Positions 1 through 5,469 of a DNA stretch of 12,303 nt are shown piece by piece. The position numbers and the translations under genes were made by a program. The notes beneath the pieces are model-generated. The model searched no databases. It had not been told where the DNA came from and saw only the letters and a program-made list of their open reading frames with translations. The DNA comes from JAHEFX01 sp964614585 (GTDB taxonomy: Bacteria; Actinomycetota; Acidimicrobiia; Spongiisociales; JAENVV01), in assembly GCA_964614585.1 (NCBI GenBank), contig CAZTLW010000071.1, positions 1 through 12,303 of the forward strand. Direction: 5' to 3'. How positions within the stretch are numbered: the first letter of the stretch is position 1; the number at the start of each line of letters is the position of its first letter.

Positions 1-486
1 CTGGCCCCGGGCGTAGAAGGTGCGCGACACCTGGGCGCCGCCGAACGAGCGGTTGTCGAGCAGGCCGCCGTAGTCGCGGGCGAAGGGGACCCCCTGGGCC
101 GTGGCCTGGTCGATGATGTCGAGCGACACCTGGGCGAGCCGGTAGACGTTCGCCTCCCGGCTGCGGTAGTCACCGCCCTTGATGGTGTCGTAGAACAGGC
201 GGAAGATGGAGTCGCCATCGCCCTGGTAGTTCTTGGCGGCGTTGATGCCGCCCTGGGCGGCGATCGAGTGGGCCCGCCGAGGCGAGTCGTGGTACGTGAA
301 GACGTCGACCTGGTAACCCAACTCGCCGAGCGAGGCGGCGGCGGCGGCCCCGGCGAGGCCGGTGCCGACCACGATGACGCGGTACTTGCGCTTGTTGGCC
401 GGGTTCACCAGCCGCATGTCGAATCGGTGGTTGTCCCACTTGTCGGCGAGGGGGCCGTCGGGGATCTTGGCGTCGAGCATGGTCAT
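1..486 (-). CDS. sdhA: Succinate dehydrogenase/fumarate reductase flavoprotein subunit, N-terminal part (cut by window edge)
   Basis: The first 162 residues are present; the rest lies beyond base 1. SdhA oxidises succinate to fumarate on the cytoplasmic face of the membrane complex, using covalently bound FAD. Visible in the sequence: a dinucleotide-binding glycine motif (G-x-G-x-x-G at residues 41-46) after a beta strand, and the HSIAAQGG motif at 73-80, whose histidine (H73) matches the covalent FAD attachment site of the family. GDGDS and a YAR segment follow as usual. The start is ATG at 486, chosen over ATG 480 because AGGAGG (493-498) lies 6 nt upstream. That Shine-Dalgarno overlaps the TAG stop of sdhC (497-499), so translation of the two genes is probably coupled. 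The gene order sdhC-sdhA, with sdhB expected next, matches the SdhCAB type of Bacillus and Wolinella. Confidence 0.95.
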   Translation of the reverse strand, partial: MTMLDAKIPDGPLADKWDNHRFDMRLVNPANKRKYRVIVVGTGLAGAAAAASLGELGYQVDVFTYHDSPRRAHSIAAQGGINAAKNYQGDGDSIFRLFYDTIKGGDYRSREANVYRLAQVSLDIIDQATAQGVPFARDYGGLLDNRSFGGAQVSRTFYARGQ

Positions 487-496
487 GGCGGGCCTC

Positions 497-1228
497 CTAG
501 ATGCCGGTGGCGAAGCCGAAGTAGATGCCGGCAAGGATGAGCAGGTTGCCGCCGACCACCACGACCGTGAAGGCCTGGGCGAAGAGGCGGCGGGCGGCGT
601 TGAAGCGGGGGTTGTTCCACCCGAGACTCTGGAACAGCGACCACGCCCCGTGCCAGAGGTGGAAGGCGAGGGCGACCTGGGCGATGGCGTAGAACGCCAC
701 CCATCCCACCCGGGTGAGGCTCACCGTGAGGTTGTGGGCGATGTCGCCCTTGATGTAGTCGGGGTTGAACGGCGCCACCCCGAAGGTGAGGTCGAGGAGG
801 TGGAAGACGATGAACGCCAGCACGATCGGACCGGTGAACCGCATCGTCCGGGCCGCATAGGTGGCTGCCTGGTAGTCCTGGTTGCGGTAGCGCTCGGGCT
901 TGGCGCCGATGTTGCGACGGGTGAGGCTGATCATGGCCTCGACGTGGAGCACGGTCGCTGCGATGAGACCGGCCCGCATCAACCACAGGATGGCACCCTC
1001 GGGCGCGGCGGGGAACAGCAGGGCTCGCAGCCACTCCCCGTAGAGGTTGATCTCGAACTCCCCGTCGATCGGGGGCACGAACACCTTGAGGTTGCCGATC
1101 ATGTGGGCGATGACGTAGCCCATCAGGATGATGCCGGTGATCGCCATCACCCACTTCTTGCCGACGGTCGAGTCGTAGAACTCGATGATCCAGTGTCGCC
1201 GTCGGGCGGGCGGAGCCTCTGTCGCCAC
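497..1228 (-). CDS. sdhC: Succinate dehydrogenase cytochrome b subunit (b558 type, dihaem)
   Basis: This 243-aa membrane anchor carries haem b and passes electrons between the SdhAB head and quinone. Five hydrophobic helices are visible at about residues 27-47, 82-102, 132-150, 172-194 and 215-238. Histidines at 42, 95, 143 and 190 sit close to the four axial haem ligands known in the Bacillus SdhC / Wolinella FrdC family, so a two-haem, menaquinone-type subunit without a separate SdhD is inferred. The start is GTG at 1228, supported by a strong AAGGAGG (1234-1240) 5 nt upstream. It is first in its operon. A TAGGAT hexamer (minus strand, 1270-1275) could be the -10 box, giving a leader of about 35 nt; I see no convincing -35. 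The gene ends in TAG overlapping the sdhA ribosome-binding site. Confidence 0.93.
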   Translation of the reverse strand: MATEAPPARRRHWIIEFYDSTVGKKWVMAITGIILMGYVIAHMIGNLKVFVPPIDGEFEINLYGEWLRALLFPAAPEGAILWLMRAGLIAATVLHVEAMISLTRRNIGAKPERYRNQDYQAATYAARTMRFTGPIVLAFIVFHLLDLTFGVAPFNPDYIKGDIAHNLTVSLTRVGWVAFYAIAQVALAFHLWHGAWSLFQSLGWNNPRFNAARRLFAQAFTVVVVGGNLLILAGIYFGFATGI

Positions 1229-1269
1229 CGCCTCCTCCTTGCTGGTTCGGGAATGCGGTCTGCCGGCGA

Positions 1270-1275
1270 ATCCTA
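1270..1275 (-). promoter_or_regulatory. Candidate -10 box for sdhC
   Basis: TAGGAT on the minus strand lies about 42 nt before the sdhC GTG and fits the TANNNT form seen at other starts in this window. No -35 match is visible at 16-18 nt spacing, so this rests on the hexamer and its position only. Confidence 0.3.
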
Positions 1276-1334
1276 AACACCGATGCCCACCACCTCCGCG
1301 ACCGGCTTCTGGGAGTCGTTCCGGGGGTCCCCCC

Positions 1335-1362
1335 TTGACAGCGCGCGGGCTTGTGCCACAAT
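1335..1362 (+). promoter_or_regulatory. Candidate sigma70-type promoter for whiB
   Basis: A perfect TTGACA (1335-1340) is followed after 16 nt by CACAAT (1357-1362), which matches the -10 consensus at 4 of 6 positions. Transcription would start near 1369, giving a leader of about 34 nt. The -10 box runs into the left arm of the 30-bp dyad at 1361-1390, so a protein bound there would block RNA polymerase. Confidence 0.55.
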
Positions 1363-1390
1363 CGCATTCACGTAATTACAAACATGTGAT
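1361..1390. promoter_or_regulatory. 30-bp imperfect dyad (candidate operator) between sdhC and whiB
   Basis: Two nested inverted repeats share one centre at 1375.5. The core GTAATTAC (1372-1379) is a perfect 8-bp palindrome; the outer arms ATCGCAT (1361-1367) and ATGTGAT (1384-1390) match at 6 of 7 pairs. Ten of 15 pairs match overall. The block is AT-rich in a GC-rich genome and covers the expected whiB transcription start. It does not match a CRP site, because its TCAC/GTGA halves point the wrong way. The binding protein is unknown. Confidence 0.45.
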
Positions 1391-1402
1391 TCGGGGAGAG
1401 CG

Positions 1403-1699
1403 GTGAGCGGCCGACGACGGATGGCGAGTGAACTCTTCGAGGCGATGAACCTCGAGGAACTGGAATGGCAGGACCGGGGGGCGTGTCGGGGGGCCGACGC
1501 CGACCTCTTCTTCCCCGAGCGGGGCGCCTCGACGAGGCGGGCGAAGCAGATCTGTGCCGACTGCGAGGTGCGCGTGGAGTGCCTCGAGTACGCAATCTGC
1601 ACCGGCGAGAAGTTCGGGATCTGGGGTGGCATGAGCGAGCGGGAGCGGCGTCGTATCCGCAAGGATCGCGCCGTGGCCGCCGCCCGCCGGGTTTCCTGA
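1403..1699 (+). CDS. WhiB-family iron-sulfur transcriptional regulator (WhiB2/WhmD-like)
   Basis: This 98-aa protein belongs to the actinobacterial Wbl family, whose members bind a [4Fe-4S] cluster and control genes with the housekeeping sigma factor. The four cluster cysteines are C28, C51, C54 and C60 in the standard C-xn-C-x2-C-x5-C arrangement. The GIWGG turn is at 72-76, followed by a basic tail (ERERRRIRK) for DNA binding. The wording around it (FFPERG-STRRAK, CLEYA, FGIWGGMSERERRR) resembles WhiB2/WhmD, the septation-linked branch, more than WhiB1. GTG at 1403 is taken as the start because GGGGAGAG lies just upstream; ATG at 1421, in frame, is an alternative that would lose six residues. 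It is transcribed divergently from sdhC. Assignment to the family is firm; the subfamily is inferred from recalled sequences. Confidence 0.93.
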   Translation: MSGRRRMASELFEAMNLEELEWQDRGACRGADADLFFPERGASTRRAKQICADCEVRVECLEYAICTGEKFGIWGGMSERERRRIRKDRAVAAARRVS

Positions 1700-1701
1700 C
1701 G

Positions 1702-1715
1702 GCCGCCCCTGCGGC
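1702..1715 (+). terminator. Short GC hairpin after whiB (weak terminator candidate)
   Basis: GCCGC (1702-1706) pairs with GCGGC (1711-1715) around a 4-nt loop, 3 nt after the whiB stop. There is no proper T-run, so intrinsic termination would be weak at best. It lies just before the putative promoter of the next gene. Confidence 0.25.
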
Positions 1716-1720
1716 TTCGG

Positions 1721-1726
1721 TAGCCT
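1721..1726 (+). promoter_or_regulatory. Candidate -10 box giving a leaderless mRNA for the gene at 1733
   Basis: TAGCCT is followed by exactly 6 nt and then ATG. Transcription from such a box would start at the A of the start codon. No Shine-Dalgarno sequence is present before this ATG. Confidence 0.45.
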
Positions 1727-1732
1727 CGCGCC

Positions 1733-2650
1733 ATGGATCCAGGTGTCATCCTCATCATCGTCGGGGTCGTCGTCATCGGCATCGTGGCCGTCGTGGCCCT
1801 CCGGCGGCCCAAGGCCCCGCAGTCACCGGCCGACGACGCCGTCGACACCGAACGTCGAACCCTCGAACCGCCCGTCAGGGACGTGTCCCTCGAGGGTGAC
1901 GAGGTGGTCGTCGACTTCGCCGTCCCACTCCCACAGGATGCCGACGAGCGCCTGACCCGCCTGCTCATGGCCCAGGCGGTCGAGACGGTGCGGCGGCGCC
2001 ATCCGGAACTGGGCATCGACCTGACCTCGGGTCGGCTCACGGCCGTCGTCGCCCGGGCCGGTCGGACCGCCCCCGAGTTCGTCGGGCGGATCGAGCTCGA
2101 GCGGGGAGAGCTCCCCGCCGCCATGGGCCAGCCGGTCATCGAGGTCGAGATCGCCGAGGGGGCCGCCCCGCTCCTGCAACATGCCGAGGGTGGCGAGAAC
2201 CTGGGCCCGGGCTCCGACCGAGCCGACTTCGGGCCCGACGAACTGCCCCCGGTGGGCGAGGAGCTGGCACTCTCGCCCGAGGTGAGGACGGCGCTGCGGG
2301 CGGTGGGCGTCGACCCCGGCTCCGACGACGCCCCCGAGATCGTCGAGGGCCTGTTGCGGGTGGCCGGCTACGCCGTCGATCGGGTCGACGACACCACCTA
2401 CCTCGCCAAACGGGGCGGCGACCACGTGCTCGTCCGCAACGTGCCCCACGGGTCCGGCGACCATCCCGAACTCGAGGAGGCGGCGGTCAACTCGTTCCTC
2501 GTGGCGTTGGGATCGAGCCCCGTGTCCGACGGGCTGCTCGTCACCGGCAAGCTGATCCCGTTCCACCTGTACGCGAAGGAGCGGGGCGGCATCCGACTCG
2601 TCGGGCGCCAGCGCCTTCCCGGCTTCGCGAACTCGTTGTTCGGTTCCTAG
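1733..2650 (+). CDS. Membrane-anchored protein of unknown function with possible restriction-endonuclease-like C-terminal fold
   Basis: I do not recognise this 305-aa protein. Residues 4-23 form one hydrophobic helix (ILIIVGVVVIGIVAVVAL) followed by RRPK, so the N-terminus is probably outside and the bulk cytoplasmic. Residues 25-50 are a charged linker. Residues 55-140 look like a compact alpha/beta domain. Residues 150-180 are acidic and low in structure. Residues 200-295 run helix, strand (AGYAVDRV), strand (YLAKRGG), strand (HVLVRNV), helix (ELEEAAVNSFLVALG), strand (DGLLVTG), helix (IPFHLYAKERG), strand (IRLV). That order resembles Mrr-type nuclease folds, but the acidic and QxK catalytic residues are not evident, so any such domain is probably inactive. 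The start ATG has no Shine-Dalgarno. The gene lies 33 nt after whiB and its stop overlaps the nitrilase stop on the other strand. Confidence 0.8.
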   Translation: MDPGVILIIVGVVVIGIVAVVALRRPKAPQSPADDAVDTERRTLEPPVRDVSLEGDEVVVDFAVPLPQDADERLTRLLMAQAVETVRRRHPELGIDLTSGRLTAVVARAGRTAPEFVGRIELERGELPAAMGQPVIEVEIAEGAAPLLQHAEGGENLGPGSDRADFGPDELPPVGEELALSPEVRTALRAVGVDPGSDDAPEIVEGLLRVAGYAVDRVDDTTYLAKRGGDHVLVRNVPHGSGDHPELEEAAVNSFLVALGSSPVSDGLLVTGKLIPFHLYAKERGGIRLVGRQRLPGFANSLFGS

Positions 2651-3609
2651 GTCGGCGGACCGGCGTCCGACACGGGCCGCCGCTCGGATCGGTCAACGGA
2701 CAAGGAGAACACGTCGGGCCGTCCGTAGTGGCCGCTCACGTCGAGCATGTGGCGGGACTCGGCCACGAGACCGGGATCGACCTCGGCCGTGAGCACGCCG
2801 ACCTCCCGACGCATCGGCCCGGCGACAACCTGGCCGCGGGGGTCGACGATCACCGAGTCGCCCCCGTTCAGCCACTGGTCCGGGTCGAGGTCGCCGTAGA
2901 GGCGGTCCCGGTCGGGGAAGTCGTCGGGCACGTCGGAGACCCGACGAGGTGAGCCGGAGCCGATGACCCAGCACCGGCCTTCTCGGGCGATGTGCTGCAT
3001 CGTGCCCACCCAGCCATCGCCCTCGTCCCAGGTCGACGCGATGTGCACCTCCTCGCCCGCCGCGTGGAGGGCGTACCGGGCGAGCGGCATGTAGTTCTCC
3101 CAGCAGATCAGGCCGCCCAGGCGACCGACCGGGGTGTCGACCACCCGGAGCCCGGCCCCGTCGCCCGGCGACCAGATCAGCCGTTCGGGGTGGGTCGGCA
3201 CGAGTTTCCGGTGGCGATTGAGAAGGGTGCCGTCCGGGCCGATCGTCACGAGGGTGTTGAAGAGGGTCGTGCCGGAGAAGCGGCGGTCGACCTCGTGGAC
3301 TCCGAGCACGACGGTGACGTCGCCGTCCTCGGCGGCCGCCCGCACCGGGTCGAGGTCGTCACTCCCGAGGTCGACCGCCTGTTCGACGAGTTGTCCATAG
3401 AGCAGGTGGGACAGGTGGTAGTCGTCGGGGTCACCCGGGCGCAGTCGCCAGATCCACTCCGGATAGCCCGGGACGTGCGCCTCGGGGAACACGGCGAGCG
3501 ATGCACCCCGGTTCGCGACGTCGGCGACCTCGGCGGCCACGTCGGCGATCGTGGCGGCCCGGTCCAGCAGCCGTGGCGGGCGCTGGATCACGGCAACGGT
3601 CTTGGTCAT
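2647..3609 (-). CDS. Nitrilase (carbon-nitrogen hydrolase superfamily)
   Basis: This 320-aa enzyme should hydrolyse a nitrile to a carboxylic acid and ammonia in the cytoplasm; the natural substrate cannot be read from sequence. The Glu-Lys-Cys triad is visible: E43 in FPEAHVPGYP, K135 in RHRKLVPTHPE, and nucleophile C169 in GGLICWENYMPL, with E142 as the extra conserved acid. The ICWENYMPL form and the C-terminal GHYGRPDVF (293-301) are typical of the true nitrilase branch rather than amidases or beta-ureidopropionases, and the length fits. The start is ATG 3609, because AGGAG (3615-3619) sits 5 nt upstream; the longer reading from GTG 3639 would add ten low-complexity residues. It stands alone between convergent and divergent neighbours. 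TACGGT (minus, 3638-3643) could be its -10 box, but no -35 is seen. Confidence 0.88.
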   Translation of the reverse strand: MTKTVAVIQRPPRLLDRAATIADVAAEVADVANRGASLAVFPEAHVPGYPEWIWRLRPGDPDDYHLSHLLYGQLVEQAVDLGSDDLDPVRAAAEDGDVTVVLGVHEVDRRFSGTTLFNTLVTIGPDGTLLNRHRKLVPTHPERLIWSPGDGAGLRVVDTPVGRLGGLICWENYMPLARYALHAAGEEVHIASTWDEGDGWVGTMQHIAREGRCWVIGSGSPRRVSDVPDDFPDRDRLYGDLDPDQWLNGGDSVIVDPRGQVVAGPMRREVGVLTAEVDPGLVAESRHMLDVSGHYGRPDVFSLSVDRSERRPVSDAGPPT

Positions 3610-3662
3610 CGGCGCTCCTGCTTGGGTGGCTGCCGCCACCGTAGGGGCCGATGTCCCCCGGG

Positions 3663-3684
3663 GGTACCGTCGCGGGCCGGTACC
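3663..3684. promoter_or_regulatory. GGTACC dyad upstream of tatA (candidate operator)
   Basis: GGTACCG (3663-3669) and CGGTACC (3678-3684) form a 7-bp inverted repeat around 8 nt. The right arm overlaps the putative tatA -10 box. A second perfect palindrome, five C followed by five G (3655-3664), abuts it on the left. The site lies in the divergent nitrilase-tatA region, so it could act on either gene. Confidence 0.35.
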
Positions 3685-3686
3685 AT
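3681..3686 (+). promoter_or_regulatory. Candidate -10 box giving a leaderless mRNA for tatA
   Basis: TACCAT is followed by 6 nt and then ATG at 3693. No Shine-Dalgarno lies before this start. The placement matches the hexamer at 1721-1726. Confidence 0.45.
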
Positions 3687-3692
3687 GGTCCC

Positions 3693-3872
3693 ATGCGATT
3701 CGGTGGCCAAGAGCTCGTGATCATCCTCGTCATCGTCCTGGTGCTCTTCGGGGCCACCCGGCTGCCGGCGCTCGCCCGCTCCATCGGCCAGTCGGCCAAG
3801 GAGTTCCGCAAGGGACTCGAGGACGGCAACGAGGAGACGACCGTCGAGTCCGAGACCAAGGACGCCGACTGA
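3693..3872 (+). CDS. tatA: Twin-arginine translocase subunit TatA/E
   Basis: This 59-aa protein is the pore-forming or pore-assisting component of the Tat pathway, which exports folded proteins across the cytoplasmic membrane. Visible are a short N-terminal membrane helix (residues 7-19, ELVIILVIVLVLF), the FG hinge at 19-20, an amphipathic helix (about 24-42, LPALARSIGQSAKEFRKG) with the conserved phenylalanine, and an acidic hydrophilic tail. Length and layout are typical of small TatA proteins. The start is ATG 3693; an in-frame ATG at 3651 would add 14 residues in front of the membrane helix, unlike the family. No tatB or tatC lies beside it, so partners must be encoded elsewhere. It converges on the peroxiredoxin gene with 15 nt between stops and no obvious terminator. 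Confidence 0.92.
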   Translation: MRFGGQELVIILVIVLVLFGATRLPALARSIGQSAKEFRKGLEDGNEETTVESETKDAD

Positions 3873-3887
3873 GGGTCGCTCCGTCGG

Positions 3888-4346
3888 TCAGATCGCCTGG
3901 AGCGCCGTCACGTAGGCGTCGTACTCCCTGACCGTCCCGAGGCTGTCGGTGGCGATGATCTCTCGCACGATGCCGTCGGCGTCGAGCACGTACGTCGCAC
4001 GGTTGGCTGCTCCCACGGCTTCGTTGAACGCCCCGTAGGCCTGCGCCACCTCGCCGTGGGGCCAGTAGTCGGCGAGGATCGGGAACCCGAGGCCGTTCTC
4101 GGTGGCCCAAGCACGGTTGGTCTGGAAGGCGTGGGTGGTGATGACCACGACGTTGGCGTCGAGGGCGTCGAGGTCGGCGAGGTGGTCGCGCAGTTCACAG
4201 ACCTCGCCGGAGCACAACCCGGTGAACGGGAACGGGATGAACACCACGAGCGACTTGCGGCCCTTGAGCGAGTCGAGGGTGACCGGGTTGCGGTCCTGGT
4301 CGACGAGGCTGAAGTCGGGGGCGGGGGCGCCGAGCTCGGCGGGCAT
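3888..4346 (-). CDS. Peroxiredoxin, AhpE-like, with a CX4C cysteine pair
   Basis: This 152-aa thioredoxin-fold peroxidase reduces hydrogen peroxide or organic peroxides in the cytoplasm. The active-site PxxxTxxC motif is at 38-45, with peroxidatic C45, T42 and the conserved arginine R116 (NRATYVLD). Segments such as LRDHL, WPHGEVAQAYGAFNE and ANRATYV closely resemble Mycobacterium tuberculosis AhpE as I recall it. Unlike that one-cysteine enzyme, this protein has a second cysteine at C50, the spacing used by PrxQ/BCP enzymes to form an intramolecular disulfide. The start is ATG 4346, with GGAGG (4352-4356) 5 nt upstream. A TACCCT hexamer (minus, 4378-4383) may be its -10 box. It follows the zincin gene by 64 nt on the same strand and could also be read from that operon. 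Confidence 0.93.
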   Translation of the reverse strand: MPAELGAPAPDFSLVDQDRNPVTLDSLKGRKSLVVFIPFPFTGLCSGEVCELRDHLADLDALDANVVVITTHAFQTNRAWATENGLGFPILADYWPHGEVAQAYGAFNEAVGAANRATYVLDADGIVREIIATDSLGTVREYDAYVTALQAI

Positions 4347-4377
4347 GGGATCCTCCAAGGCGGTTGAGCGAGGCGAA

Positions 4378-4383
4378 AGGGTA
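4378..4383 (-). promoter_or_regulatory. Candidate -10 box for the peroxiredoxin gene
   Basis: TACCCT on the minus strand would start transcription about 25 nt before the ATG, leaving room for the Shine-Dalgarno at 4352-4356. No -35 is seen at the right distance. It is supported only by the TANNNT form and position. Confidence 0.3.
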
Positions 4384-4410
4384 TCGATCCTGCGCCGACA
4401 ACGGGGAGGG

Positions 4411-5469
4411 TCAGTCGATCGGGTCGAGCAGGACCCGGGCCGCCCAGCCGACCGGGTCGGCGAGCTCGGCGACGGTGGGGATGGTCTCGGCGGACTCCAG
4501 CACCCGGGCGAACGCCTCGGGACCCCAACGCTCCTCGACGTCACGGCAGAAGTCCTCGGCGGTGACGATCAGGTCGTGGTCGGGCAGGGCCAGGCTCACG
4601 CCGGCGTGGACGTCGGGTTCCCCGGCGCGTACCGCCACCGCCCTGCGGATGTCGGTGAGTGTCGGAAGCCACCGATCCCCGAGTCCGGCGACGAGGTGGC
4701 GGCGCAGCCCGGCGACGAAGGCCAGCACCGCCTTGGCATCGTCGCGAGCGCCCTCCTCGGTCGACTGGCCCAGGAGCGACGTGAGGTCGAAGCCCTCCCC
4801 GAACTCCTCGCCTGCGGCCGTCGGGTCGGCGAGCGATTGCATGCGCTCGGTGAGCGAGGACATGTCGACCTCGATCCCACCGAGGTAGCGGCCGAGCAGG
4901 TCGGCGTAGTGGCCGGCGATCCAGTCGATGCTCGACAGTCGAAGGTGGACGGCCTCGTGGAGGGCTGCCCACAGGCGGGCCTCCCGGGCATCGAGCCCGT
5001 GGGTGGTGATGAACGTCTCGAGGTTGGGGACGATGAGGTAGCCCCGCTCGGAGCGGGCGATGAGGGCGACGTCGAACCCGCCGAGGGCGTGGTGGCCGAG
5101 GCTGCCCACCATCGACCCGACCTGCATCCCCACCAGCGACCCGGCGAAGGGGCCGAGCATCGCTGCCTGCTCGCCCATGCGGGCGCCGAGGGGTTCGGTG
5201 AGGTAGTCGAAGGCCCGGAGGTTGTCCGAGACCCAGGTGGCCCGGTCGACCGGGTCGATGCGGCCCCCCGACAGGTCGGGCAACAGGTCGATCGTGGCGG
5301 TCTGGAGCAGGGCGAGGTTGCCCAACTCGGTGTACTCGTCGGCCAACCACGGGTCGATCGGCTCGGGATCGCCGCCGAGACTCCCCGCCACCTCCTCGGC
5401 CAGGCGCCAGTTGACCGGGCCGGGCTGGTTGAAGAGTTCGAAGAGCTGCTCGAAGAGGTTGTCGCTCAT
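4411..5469 (-). CDS. DUF2342 / zincin_2 putative zinc metalloprotease ('F420 biosynthesis associated' family)
   Basis: This 352-aa protein carries HEAVH at residues 171-175, the HExxH zinc-binding and catalytic motif of zincins, within WAALHEAVHLRL. The flanking sequence (DNLRAFDYLTEPLG, the glycine-rich MVGSLGHHALGGFDVAL, and YLIVPNLETF) matches the actinobacterial DUF2342 family, which is named after co-occurrence with coenzyme F420 synthesis and has no firmly known substrate. No signal peptide is present; residues 104-135 are glycine-rich and hydrophobic but look like a soluble core. The start ATG at 5469 overlaps the htrA stop by 4 nt (ATGA), so translation is coupled to htrA. The C-terminus (ADPVGWAARVLL) ends cleanly. 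No F420 gene is in the window. Family assignment is firm; protease activity is inferred from the motif. Confidence 0.88.
   Translation of the reverse strand: MSDNLFEQLFELFNQPGPVNWRLAEEVAGSLGGDPEPIDPWLADEYTELGNLALLQTATIDLLPDLSGGRIDPVDRATWVSDNLRAFDYLTEPLGARMGEQAAMLGPFAGSLVGMQVGSMVGSLGHHALGGFDVALIARSERGYLIVPNLETFITTHGLDAREARLWAALHEAVHLRLSSIDWIAGHYADLLGRYLGGIEVDMSSLTERMQSLADPTAAGEEFGEGFDLTSLLGQSTEEGARDDAKAVLAFVAGLRRHLVAGLGDRWLPTLTDIRRAVAVRAGEPDVHAGVSLALPDHDLIVTAEDFCRDVEERWGPEAFARVLESAETIPTVAELADPVGWAARVLLDPID

Noticed and set aside
362..1276. Long plus-strand open frame of 304 codons opposite sdhC and sdhA
   Set aside because: It is antisense to two clearly recognised genes, has low-complexity Gly/Val/Glu/Asp-rich content, and follows from the codon bias of high-GC DNA. 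The same applies to the frames at 4102-5562 and 5781-7484 (plus) and 7325-8947 and 11022-12188 (minus).
1361..1390. CRP/GlxR-type site upstream of whiB
   Set aside because: The consensus TGTGA-N6-TCACA is not present; TCAC and GTGA occur here in the reverse order with the wrong spacing.
4347..4544. N-terminal extension of the peroxiredoxin by 66 residues
   Set aside because: It overlaps the 3' end of the zincin gene in another frame, is Ser/Pro/Arg-rich, and the ATG at 4346 has a proper Shine-Dalgarno and the usual AhpE N-terminus.
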